Positions 51,682 through 59,538 of a stretch of 64,000 nucleotides of DNA are shown here, in pieces. Within the stretch, counting starts at the first letter, position 1. Each line of letters begins with the position of its first letter. The stretch spans positions 1-64,000 of the forward strand of contig NZ_PTIX01000031.1 of NCBI RefSeq assembly GCF_002934265.1, written 5' to 3'. The translations under genes and the position numbers were made by a program. The stretch is from Actinokineospora auranticolor. GTDB lineage: Bacteria; Actinomycetota; Actinomycetes; Mycobacteriales; Pseudonocardiaceae. Under the pieces are notes generated by a model, which was not told the origin of the DNA, made no database searches, and worked only from the letters and a program-made list of their open reading frames with translations.

Positions 51682-52548
51682 ATGCCCATCACCGGCCTGG
51701 ACCACGCGATGCTCGCGGTGCGCGACCTCGACACCGCCGCCGCCGCGCTGACCGGCGCGCTCGGCCTGCACGTCCGCCGGGGTGGCCGCCACCCCGGCTG
51801 GGGTACCGCGAACGCGGTGCTGGACCTGCGCTCCGGCTACCTGGAGCTGATCACCGTCGCGGACCCGGCGGAGGCCGCGGCGGTCGACGCGGGTCGCCGC
51901 ATCCTCGAGTTGCTCGACCGCGACGGCGGCGGCTGGCTGGCCTTCGTGCTCACCGCGAAGGACCTGCGCACCACCTGGCAGCAGGTCCGCCGCGCGGGCC
52001 TGTCCATCGCCCGGCCGGTCGGCGGCCGGGCGGTGCGCCCCGACGGCAGCTACCGCTCCTGGGCGGTGGCGGGGCACGGCGAGGAGTTCCGCACCGGGCG
52101 CCTGCCGTCCCTGATCGAGTACGGGGACGGCACCCCACCACCCAGGGAAGACCCGCCGTCGCACGGCCCGGCACCGGACGTGCTGGGAGTCGCGCGGCTC
52201 GACGTGGCCGTCGCGGACCTCGACGCGGCCACCCGCCGCTACGCGCGGCTGCTCGGCGGCCCACCGGTCGCCGAGCCCGGGCACTGCGCCTGCTGGACCC
52301 TGCCCGACGGGGTCGGCGTGCGGCTGCTGCCCATCGACCTGACCACCGCCACCCGCGAGGGCCTGTGGACCGTGGCCCTCGCGGTGCCCGACGCGCGGGC
52401 GGCCGCCGCCGTGCTCGACGCGCGCGGCACCGGCTACACCCCGGCCGGTCCGGGGGCCGTCCTCGTCGACCGGGGGGCCACTGCGCCCGCCCGGATCGTG
52501 CTCACCGAACTCCGGGAGGGTTGGGATGTCCGAGCAGCGGCAGTCTGA
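51682..52548 (+). CDS. VOC-superfamily protein (glyoxalase_3-like)
   Basis: This 288-residue protein starts GLDHAMLAVRDLDTAAAALTGALGLHVRRGGRHPGWGTANAVLDL and continues YLELITVAD. This is the pattern of glyoxalase_3-type VOC proteins. A second VOC half follows (ARLDVAVADLDAATRRYARLLGG, then VALAVPDARAAAAVLDARG). It lies 16 bases after the NRPS gene and overlaps the peptidase gene by 23 bases, so it belongs to the operon. VOC proteins in such clusters often bind and neutralise the product (bleomycin-binding type) or act as metal-dependent enzymes. Which applies here cannot be decided from sequence. Confidence 0.82.
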   Translation: MPITGLDHAMLAVRDLDTAAAALTGALGLHVRRGGRHPGWGTANAVLDLRSGYLELITVADPAEAAAVDAGRRILELLDRDGGGWLAFVLTAKDLRTTWQQVRRAGLSIARPVGGRAVRPDGSYRSWAVAGHGEEFRTGRLPSLIEYGDGTPPPREDPPSHGPAPDVLGVARLDVAVADLDAATRRYARLLGGPPVAEPGHCACWTLPDGVGVRLLPIDLTTATREGLWTVALAVPDARAAAAVLDARGTGYTPAGPGAVLVDRGATAPARIVLTELREGWDVRAAAV

Positions 52549-54526
52549 GCAGTACGGCGCCTGGGACTCACCGCTGGCCGCGGCCGACGTGGCCGCGGCG
52601 GGCGGCGAGCCGCGCTGGCTGATGGAGCAGTGGGTGGCCGCGGCGGGCGAGCAGATCTGGTGGGCGGAGTTCCGGCCCACCGAGGGCGGCCGGTCGACCA
52701 TCGTCCGGTGGACTCCCGGCCGTGGCGCGGAGGACGTGCTCGGTCCGGGGTGGAACGTGCGCAACCGGGTGCACGAGTACGGTGCGCGACCGTTCGCCGT
52801 GCACTCCGACGGGGTCCGGTTCGTGTTCACCAACTGGGCCGACCAGCGGCTGTACCTGGGCATCCCGCGCGCCGAACCGGTTCCGCTGACGCCGGAGCCG
52901 GAGATCCCGGCCGGGGTCCGGTACGCGGACCCGGTGATCGTCGGCGCCGAGGTGTGGTGCCTGCGCGAGACGATCACCGGCCCCTCCCCCACCGACGTGC
53001 GCCGCGACCTGGTGGCCGTGCCGACCTCGGGGGCCGCCGCGGCGGACTGGGACGCCGTGCGCGTGCTCGCCGCCAGCCACCGGTTCCTCAGCGGCCCCAA
53101 GGTGTCGCCGGACAAGCGGCACGTGGCGTGGATCGGCTGGGACCACCCGGCGATGCCGTGGGACGGCACCGAACTGTGCGTGGCGCCGGTGCGCGGCACG
53201 ACCGTCGGTGAGCACCGGGTGCTGGCGGGCGGCCCGACCGAGTCGGTCTGCCAGCTGTGGTGGACCGGCCGCGCGGAACTGACCGTGCTGACCGACCCGG
53301 ACGGCTGGTGGAACGCGCACCGGATCGGGCTCGACGGCACCCGCACTCCACTGTGGACCGTCGAGCAGGAGATCGGCGGCGCGCTGTGGAAGCCGGGGCT
53401 GAGCTGGGGCGCGCCGTTGGCGGACGGGCGGATCGCGCTGCTGGCGGTCGGGTGGCACGAGCGCGACGGCGAGCGGACGCACGGTTCGCGGCTGGTCGTC
53501 CTGGACCCGCGCACCGGTCACGTCCGGCACGTGGAGACCCCGCACACCGTGTGGAGCGGCCTGGTCTCCAACGGCACCGTCCTCGCCGGGGTCGCGGCGG
53601 GGCCGAACAACCAGGCGACCGTGGTGCGGGTGGATCCGGACAGCGGCGGGCTCACCGAACTGTCCGCACCGCGCTGGACCCCGCCGGGGTCGGAGTGGCT
53701 GCCACAGCCGCGGCACCGCGAGTTCACCGCGCCCGACGGCACCGCCGTGCACGCCATCGTCTACCCGCCCCGCAACCCCACCGCGACCGCCCCGGACGAC
53801 GAGTTGCCGCCGCTGCTGGTCACCGCGCACGGTGGCCCGACCGGTCGGAGCATCGACGCGCTCGACCCGGAGGTCACGTTCTTCACCTCGCGCGGCTTCG
53901 CGGTCGCGGCGGTGGACTACGCGGGCTCGACCGGCCTGGGCCGCGCGTACCGGGAGCGGCTCAACGGCCAGTGGGGCGTGCTCGACGTGCGCGACTGCGC
54001 GCTGGTCGCGACCGCGTTGGCCGACGAGGGGCTCGTCGACCGCGACCGGCTCGTGGTGCGCGGCGGGTCGGCGGGCGGGTGGACCACCTGCGCGTCGCTG
54101 ACCTCGGTGTCGACCTACCGCTGCGGCACCGCGTACTACCCCGTGCTGGACCTGCTGGGCTGGGCCACGGGCGAGACCCACGACATGGAGTCGCGCTACC
54201 TCGACGGGCTCGTCGGGCCGCTGCCGGAGGCCAAGCAGACCTATGTGGAGCGTTCCCCCGTCAACCGGGCGGACCGGCTCGACGCGCCGCTGCTGCTGTT
54301 GCAGGGCGACGAGGACGAGGTGTGCCCGCCGATCCAGTGCGAGCGGCTGCTGGCGGCCATCGACGGGCGCGGCATCCCGCACGCGTACCTGGTGTTCCCC
54401 GGTGAGCAGCACGTGTTCCGCCGCGCCGAGTCGATCCGCCGCGCCCTGGAGGCGGAGCTGTCCTTCTACGCGCAGGTCCTGGGCTTCACCGCCGCGGGCG
54501 TCCCGCGCTTACCGCTGAACGACTGA
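52526..54526 (+). CDS. S9-family prolyl-oligopeptidase-like serine peptidase
   Basis: This 666-residue protein has an N-terminal beta-propeller (about 1-390) and a C-terminal alpha/beta hydrolase domain. The catalytic Ser is in VRGGSAGGWTTCASL (about 515), the Asp in LLLQGDEDEVCPP and the His in FPGEQHVFRR. The oxyanion region is VTAHGGPTGRS. No signal peptide is evident, so it acts in the cytoplasm. S9 peptidases cleave short peptides. In this operon it may release the mature product from a prodrug form, trim a by-product, or give self-resistance. A TTA codon lies near the end (54509-54511). The ATG at 52526 overlaps the VOC gene and follows GGGAGG. Confidence 0.88.
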   Translation: MSEQRQSEQYGAWDSPLAAADVAAAGGEPRWLMEQWVAAAGEQIWWAEFRPTEGGRSTIVRWTPGRGAEDVLGPGWNVRNRVHEYGARPFAVHSDGVRFVFTNWADQRLYLGIPRAEPVPLTPEPEIPAGVRYADPVIVGAEVWCLRETITGPSPTDVRRDLVAVPTSGAAAADWDAVRVLAASHRFLSGPKVSPDKRHVAWIGWDHPAMPWDGTELCVAPVRGTTVGEHRVLAGGPTESVCQLWWTGRAELTVLTDPDGWWNAHRIGLDGTRTPLWTVEQEIGGALWKPGLSWGAPLADGRIALLAVGWHERDGERTHGSRLVVLDPRTGHVRHVETPHTVWSGLVSNGTVLAGVAAGPNNQATVVRVDPDSGGLTELSAPRWTPPGSEWLPQPRHREFTAPDGTAVHAIVYPPRNPTATAPDDELPPLLVTAHGGPTGRSIDALDPEVTFFTSRGFAVAAVDYAGSTGLGRAYRERLNGQWGVLDVRDCALVATALADEGLVDRDRLVVRGGSAGGWTTCASLTSVSTYRCGTAYYPVLDLLGWATGETHDMESRYLDGLVGPLPEAKQTYVERSPVNRADRLDAPLLLLQGDEDEVCPPIQCERLLAAIDGRGIPHAYLVFPGEQHVFRRAESIRRALEAELSFYAQVLGFTAAGVPRLPLND

Positions 54527-54544
54527 CCCGGGAGGCGTCACCAC

Positions 54545-55867
54545 ATGGGTTCCAGATCCGTCACCCACTTGCGCTCGCACCGGCGGACCGTGGCCACCAC
54601 GGTCGCCGGGAACTTCGTCGAGTACTTCGACTGGCTCGCCTTCGGGCTCTACGCCCCGCTGTTCGCCGCGCAGTTCTTCCCCGCCGCCGACCCGGCCGGC
54701 TCGCTGCTCAGCACGTTCGCGGTGTTCGCCGCGGGCATGCTGTTCCGCCCCCTGGGCGGGGTGCTGCTGGGCAGGCTGGCCGACCGGCGGGGCCGCAAAC
54801 CGGCGCTGGTGCTGTCGATCATCCTGATGGGCGGTGGCTCGACGCTGATCGGGCTCTCGCCCACCTACGCGCAGATCGGCCTCGCCGCGCCGCTGGTGCT
54901 CCTGCTCGGCCGCGCCGCGCAGGGCCTGTCCGCCGGGGGCGAGTGGCCCGCGGCGGTGACGTACCTGATGGAACTGTCCCCGCCGAACCGCCGCTGCTTC
55001 TACGGCAGCCTGTTCGCGATGAGCGCGGCGGCGGGGGCGTTCGTGGCGTCGCTGCTGGGCGGGGCGCTGTCGTCGGTGCTCGGCGCGTCGGCGATGTCCG
55101 GGTGGGGCTGGCGGGTGCCGTTCCTGCTCGGCGGGGTGTTCGGGGTCGTGCTGCTGCTGTTGCGCGGCAAGATCACCGAGACGGCGGTGTTCGAGGAGTC
55201 GGTGCGGTCGCGGGGGTCGCGCGGGTCGCTGCGCGCGCTGCTCGTCGAGCACCGCCGGTCCGTCGGGCTGGTCGCGGTGGTCGTGGCCGGGACGACGATG
55301 GTCAGCGGCACGTGGACGGCCGTGGTGCCCGCGATGGCGGCGCGGGTCAGCGACTCCGGGACGATGTTCTGGGCCGTGGTGCTGGTGACCGGGGTCGTAA
55401 CGCCGCTGCAGGTGCCGTTGGGCGCGCTGGCCGACCGGGTCGGCGTGCGGCCGGTGCTGACGGCGTTCGTGCTGGCGTTCGCCGTGGTCGGGCCGATCGC
55501 GTACCTGGGGTTGTCGCCGAACTTCCTGGTGCTGGTCCTGGCCTACGGCAGCGGGATCCTGTTCATCGCCGGGCTCACCGCGGTGCTGCCGAAGGTCTTG
55601 GCCGCCATGTACCCGCCGGAGGTGCGGGCGGTCGGCATCGGTGTCCCGCACAGCGTCACCACGGCCGTCTTCGGCGGCCTGACCCCGATGCTGGCCACGT
55701 ACATGGCGGCGCACGGCGCGTCCGGCTGGTACATCGCCATCGTCGTGGTCGCCGTCCTGCTCGCCTGGGCCGCCGCGATGGACGCGGCGCGGCGCTTCGT
55801 GCGCGCCCCGGCGACCGACCTGTCCACCCCGGACGACGGCAGGCCGCCGGTGGCCGCCGCCGCGTGA
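54545..55867 (+). CDS. MFS transporter of the metabolite:H+ symporter (MHS) type
   Basis: This 440-residue membrane protein has 12 predicted segments. The MHS N-terminus VAGNFVEYFDWLAFGLYAPLFAAQFFP is followed by FRPLGGVLLGRLADRRGRKPALVLSI (motif A) and LLGRAAQGLSAGGEWPAAVTYLMELSP. Well-known relatives (ProP, KgtP, ShiA) import proline, ketoglutarate or shikimate. Some cluster-borne relatives act on the product. It starts 18 bases after the peptidase gene and could take up a precursor or release the product. Direction and substrate are not predictable. Confidence 0.88.
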   Translation: MGSRSVTHLRSHRRTVATTVAGNFVEYFDWLAFGLYAPLFAAQFFPAADPAGSLLSTFAVFAAGMLFRPLGGVLLGRLADRRGRKPALVLSIILMGGGSTLIGLSPTYAQIGLAAPLVLLLGRAAQGLSAGGEWPAAVTYLMELSPPNRRCFYGSLFAMSAAAGAFVASLLGGALSSVLGASAMSGWGWRVPFLLGGVFGVVLLLLRGKITETAVFEESVRSRGSRGSLRALLVEHRRSVGLVAVVVAGTTMVSGTWTAVVPAMAARVSDSGTMFWAVVLVTGVVTPLQVPLGALADRVGVRPVLTAFVLAFAVVGPIAYLGLSPNFLVLVLAYGSGILFIAGLTAVLPKVLAAMYPPEVRAVGIGVPHSVTTAVFGGLTPMLATYMAAHGASGWYIAIVVVAVLLAWAAAMDAARRFVRAPATDLSTPDDGRPPVAAAA

Positions 55868-55894
55868 CCCGAACCGCCGGAGGCGTGAGGAGCC

Positions 55895-56878
55895 ATGTCC
55901 GCACCCGTCACCATCCAGACCCCGCTCGCGCTGCGCGACCCCGAGCGCGTCGACGCGGGCCGCACCGGGGCCAGCCACCTGGTCACCGTGACCGGCCCCG
56001 AGATCACCGCGGAGGTGTTGTCCGCGGTGCTGCACCGCCTGGTGTCGGTGTCGACGGTGGTGTGCGGGATGCGGACCATGGCCACCCACCCCTGCACGGC
56101 GCTGGAGCTGTCCGTGCGCCTGTCGACACCGCTGGGCAACGCCGAGGCCGCGCTGCGGGTGGGCCTGGGCAGGCTGGCGGGCCAGTGCGAGGTCGACATC
56201 TCACTGCTGCGCGCCGAGCGGCGGTACGGACTCGTCGTGTTCGACGTGGACAACACGCTGGTGGTCGGGGAGGTGGTCGACCGGCTGGCGGAGCGGGCGG
56301 GCCGGGCGGCGGAGGTCGGGGTGCTGACCGCGCGGACCATGCGCGGGGAACTGGACTTCGCCGAGTCCCTGCGGCAGCGGGTGGCGATGTTGGCGGGTCT
56401 GCCCGTCGGGGTCCTGGAACGGGTCACGTCGGAGATCCACCTCATGCCGGGCGCCTTGGTCGCGGTGCGCACCTTGCAGGCCCTCGGCGTCAAGGTGGGC
56501 GCGATCTCCGGCGGCTTCACCCCGGTCGTGGCGGCCCTGGCCCGCTCCCTGCGGCTGGATTTCCACGCCGCCAACGACTTGGAGGTGGCCGAGGGGCACC
56601 TGACCGGGAGGCTCACCGGTGAGCTGATCGACGCCCCGGCCAAGGTCCGCGCCCTGCGCCGGTTCGCCACCACCGAGCGGATCCCGCTCCCTTCCTGCGT
56701 GGCGGTCGGCGATGGGGCGAACGACACGGACATGCTGAAGGCGGCGGGGTTGGGCATCGCGTTCAACGCCACGGACCAGGTCCGGGCGGCGGCGGACGTC
56801 GCGGTCTCCTACCCCCGGTTGGACCTGGTGCTGCCCATGCTCGGCGTGCCGGTGCCGTGCGCGCTGGTGGGTGGCTGA
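55895..56878 (+). CDS. Phosphoserine phosphatase-like HAD enzyme with N-terminal ACT-like part
   Basis: This 327-residue protein resembles SerB. An N-terminal region with ACT-like features (about 25-105, HLVTVTGPEITAEVLSAVLHRL) precedes a HAD domain. The HAD motifs are the nucleophile VVFDVDNTLV (about 110), the substrate region RGELDFAESLRQRV, motif II VGAISGGFTPVV, a Lys in DAPAKVRALR, and motif III AVGDGANDTDMLKAAGLGIAF. It should release serine from phosphoserine, the last step of serine synthesis. Inside the NRPS operon it may feed serine for cysteine or for the SHMT-like enzyme, or dephosphorylate a pathway intermediate. Its TGA overlaps the next ATG. Confidence 0.86.
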   Translation: MSAPVTIQTPLALRDPERVDAGRTGASHLVTVTGPEITAEVLSAVLHRLVSVSTVVCGMRTMATHPCTALELSVRLSTPLGNAEAALRVGLGRLAGQCEVDISLLRAERRYGLVVFDVDNTLVVGEVVDRLAERAGRAAEVGVLTARTMRGELDFAESLRQRVAMLAGLPVGVLERVTSEIHLMPGALVAVRTLQALGVKVGAISGGFTPVVAALARSLRLDFHAANDLEVAEGHLTGRLTGELIDAPAKVRALRRFATTERIPLPSCVAVGDGANDTDMLKAAGLGIAFNATDQVRAAADVAVSYPRLDLVLPMLGVPVPCALVGG

Positions 56879-57570
56879 TGCCGCGCCCCAGCCACCTCCT
56901 GTGCCGGGTGGAGGATCTGCCGAGGGCCGTCGCCGACTACCGGGCCCTGGGTTTCACGGTCGAGTGGGGCAGCTCCCCCGGCACCGCCGGCAACGCCCTG
57001 ATCCGGTTTCCCGCCGGACCGTTCTTGGAGCTGCTGACGGTCCCGATCCCGGCCGCGACCCCGCCGCCGGACGCGCCGGGTATCTACGGGCGCCTGGGCT
57101 CTTGGGCCTGCGGGCGCGGCTGGATCGACTTCGCCGTGGAGACCGACGACGACCACCTCGACGACACCCTGTCGCGGCTCCACGCGGCGGGTATCCCTTG
57201 CACGGCGCCCGCCGCCCACCACCGGGTGCGGGCGGACGGGGTGGCGCTGTCGTGGTGGATCGCGGCGCCGGTCGACCGGGCACTGCCGTTCGTGATGTCC
57301 GCGTACCGGCCGGCGCAACCCGCGCCCGTTGGAGGTGGGGCGCACGCGAACGGCGCGGTGGGGGTGGGGAAGGTGGTCATCGGTGCGCGCGACCCGGAGC
57401 GTGCCCGACCGCGCTGGGCGCGGGTGCTCGGCGACGAGCCGATGGTCGAGGTCGTGGCGGCGGATTCCGACGGGATCGTCCGTGTGGAGTTGACCGGTCG
57501 TTGGCGGCCCTTGGACCGGGCACTGCTGCACGGCGCGAACCTCACGATCGGCGGTCACCCGCCGCCTTGA
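56878..57570 (+). CDS. VOC-superfamily protein, last gene of the operon
   Basis: This 230-residue protein has a VOC half at the N-terminus (HLLCRVEDLPRAVADYRALGFTVEWG, FLELLTVPI, WIDFAVETDDDHLDDTLSRLHAAGI) and a diverged second half (KVVIGARDPERARPRWARVLGDE). It resembles the VOC protein at 51682-52548 in length and build. The start overlaps the phosphatase stop. Two VOC genes at opposite ends of one NRPS operon suggest a product-binding or resistance function, but an enzymatic role is possible. It ends in a 16-base overlap with the convergent gene at 57555. Confidence 0.75.
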   Translation: MPRPSHLLCRVEDLPRAVADYRALGFTVEWGSSPGTAGNALIRFPAGPFLELLTVPIPAATPPPDAPGIYGRLGSWACGRGWIDFAVETDDDHLDDTLSRLHAAGIPCTAPAAHHRVRADGVALSWWIAAPVDRALPFVMSAYRPAQPAPVGGGAHANGAVGVGKVVIGARDPERARPRWARVLGDEPMVEVVAADSDGIVRVELTGRWRPLDRALLHGANLTIGGHPPP

Positions 57571-57971
57571 CGCACCTCGATCGTGAGTCCGTAGTGGTTC
57601 GCGATGTCACTGGCGAGCTCAGGGCCCGCGTACCGGGGGAGGTGGTTGTGCCACCAGTCGCCGTAGTCGCGGGACGGCTCCGGGAACAGGACCGCCCGGA
57701 ACCTGGCGTCCAACGCGTCGAGTCGCGCGCGCAGTTCGGCGAAGCCGGGCAGGCCACGCGCCACCTCGTCGTCGAGGACGTCTTGGACCTTGCCCCGGAC
57801 GAAGAGGTCGTTGTTGTATTCGTAGATGTTGTCGTAGTAGCCCTCCTCGACGAACTCGACCATTTGCTCCCACGCCTCGACCAGGCTGTCCGAAGTCCAC
57901 GTCCACCCCGGGTTGGGGACCCCGCACAGCTCGGTGACGCGACGGGAGAGCGCCTTGGCGTCCTGGCTCAT
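57555..57971 (-). CDS. Hypothetical small acidic protein
   Basis: This 138-residue acidic, aromatic-rich protein (SLVEAWEQMVEFVEEGYYDNIYEYNNDLFVRG, RDYGDWWHNHLPRYAGPELASDI) has no membrane segment or signal. I recognise no family; the build is reminiscent of small immunity-type proteins. It is the only leftward gene between the NRPS operon and the ATPase remnant. The ATG at 57971 is preferred over 58040 because the extra residues are not protein-like. The stop overlaps the end of the VOC gene. Nothing else was seen in 57972-58101. Confidence 0.55.
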   Translation of the reverse strand: MSQDAKALSRRVTELCGVPNPGWTWTSDSLVEAWEQMVEFVEEGYYDNIYEYNNDLFVRGKVQDVLDDEVARGLPGFAELRARLDALDARFRAVLFPEPSRDYGDWWHNHLPRYAGPELASDIANHYGLTIEVRQGGG

Positions 57972-58101
57972 CGGATCGACCCCATCGGCGTCGGCGAGTA
58001 GCGCGGGCCGGGTGGCCGAACGCCCTCCACCAGCACACACTCCGCCGCCCGCACCCGCAACTCGCCCCTCACCCGACGTGGCGAGTGCCTAGGGTGGTTC
58101 G

Positions 58102-58870
58102 GTGGGTGGGCACCCGGAATCGCGCAACGAGGTGCGTGGTCGATCGGGCCTGGTGGTCCAGGCCCAGGTCATCCACGGCGGGGTGCACCTGCCGGGTGCC
58201 GCGACCGGGCCCGCGCTCGTCGCGCGGCCCGTCGACGAGTGGGATCCCTTCGACCTGGATGTCCACCGGGCGATCCACGTCGAGGGCGGCGACGCCCTGC
58301 CGCCGTTGCCCCGGTACCTGCCGCGTGAGCACGACGACCTCCTCGACGAGGTGCCGGCGCGGCCCGACACCAACCCGATGGTCGTGCCGACCGGGGACTC
58401 GTCCACCGGGAAGACCCGCGCGCTACGAGGCCGCGCCGGCACCCAGAACTGCGCGGGTGGCCGCTGGTCTACCCGCGCACGCCGGAGGACCTGATCGGGC
58501 TGTTTAGCGACGGGACGCCCGCCGGGGTGGTGGTGTGGTTGATCGAGACGCAGAACCCACGGCCGAGTCGTTCGGCGTGGCACCCCTGATCCCCCGCCGC
58601 TTCGCGCCGGGACCGGGCCCGGCCGACGCCCACGAACCGCACGACTACCCCGACCAGCACGCCCGCCACGCGGTCCGCCCACCGGACACGTCCTGGTCGG
58701 CGATCGCCGACCACCTGCCCACCCCGACGACTGCGCCCACCTCATCAGCGCCGCCTACCGGCGTCTCGACTCCGGCCACGCGGACACATCCTGGCCACCG
58801 CCATGTCGCGCCTCGAGGTCCCCGCCAACAGGGATCTGGTGCGATTGACGGCTTCCCCGGACTTGGTGGC
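58102..58870 (+). pseudogene. Frameshifted remnant of an actinobacterial P-loop ATPase
   Basis: Pieces of one protein lie in different plus-strand frames. The first runs from VIHGGVHLPG through PRYLPREHDDLLDEVPA to a P-loop, GDSSTGKTRA (about 58395-58425). A second frame carries WPLVYPRTPEDLIGLFSDG and VVVWLIETQN (58460-58545). A third carries ISAAYRRL and AMSRLEVPANRDLVRLTASP (58740-58850). The order and motifs match large actinobacterial ATP-binding proteins with GGSSTGKTRA and WLNETQ motifs. No single frame covers it, so at least two frameshifts have occurred. The next 260 bases up to 59136 show only weak coding signs and a small-gene promoter. Confidence 0.55.
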
Positions 58871-59136
58871 ACCGGCGAAGTCCATCTCGACAACCTGGTG
58901 AGCGTCGAAGCGCCGACCCCGGCGAGTGGTGGTGGGCGGCCGGTTCGGTGGCCGAGATGCAAGCCGGGTCCCGATCCGGACGACGTTCGGTCGAACAGCC
59001 CTGCTGCGCGGGCGGGTACTCGGTCGGGCTGTTCGCCCGTGGTCACCTGACGTCGGCTCATCGGTAGGTGTCCAGGTGGTGTGGGGCTGCTTTGCTGTGG
59101 GTGTCCCGGCAGTCCGACACCTTGAGGACGGATCCC

Positions 59137-59436
59137 TTGACTCGAACCACACTCCTCGGCGCCCTGGCGGCGTCCGCCGCATGTGTCGTCGCGCTCGCCG
59201 CGCCCGCTTCCGCGGCCCCGGCGGGGTCGTACTGGAGCTGCGAACTGCCCGGTGGCTACACCTACACCGACTCCGGGATCACGCAGGGCTGCGCGCACCT
59301 GTTCTACGTCACCGCCCCCAGCACCGGGTTGTGGGCCTGCTACGTCCCGACCGGCTACACCCACACGGCGGTGCAGAGGTCGAACAAGTGCTGGCTCAAC
59401 GGGTCCAACAGCCAGTACCTGCTCGCCGCGGTCTGA
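59137..59436 (+). CDS. Small secreted cysteine-containing protein
   Basis: This 99-residue protein has a signal peptide (LLGALAASAACVVALAAPASA, cut near residue 27) and a mature part of about 70 residues with four spaced cysteines (SYWSCELPGGYTYTD, QGCAHLFYV, WACYVPTGYTHT, NKCWLNG). The mature part has two similar units, each with Cys and a GYTxT motif, so it may be an internal duplication stabilised by disulfides. The function is unknown. The TTG at 59137 is chosen because it sits directly before the signal peptide and follows GAGG; an upstream ATG at 59068 would put 23 unlikely residues before it. Confidence 0.6.
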   Translation: MTRTTLLGALAASAACVVALAAPASAAPAGSYWSCELPGGYTYTDSGITQGCAHLFYVTAPSTGLWACYVPTGYTHTAVQRSNKCWLNGSNSQYLLAAV

Positions 59437-59538
59437 CCACCCCAGGGACATGGCCCGCACCGGGTCCGACGGCCAGGTCCAGGCCGCCCGGCGACCAGAC
59501 CCGCGCAAGGTCGTCGGACAGGGGCCTGGGGACAGGCC

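Noticed and set aside
46548..51734. 1728-residue minus-strand frame opposite the fourth NRPS
   Set aside because: Same reason: no motifs, shadow composition, and the plus strand encodes intact Cy, A and PCP domains.
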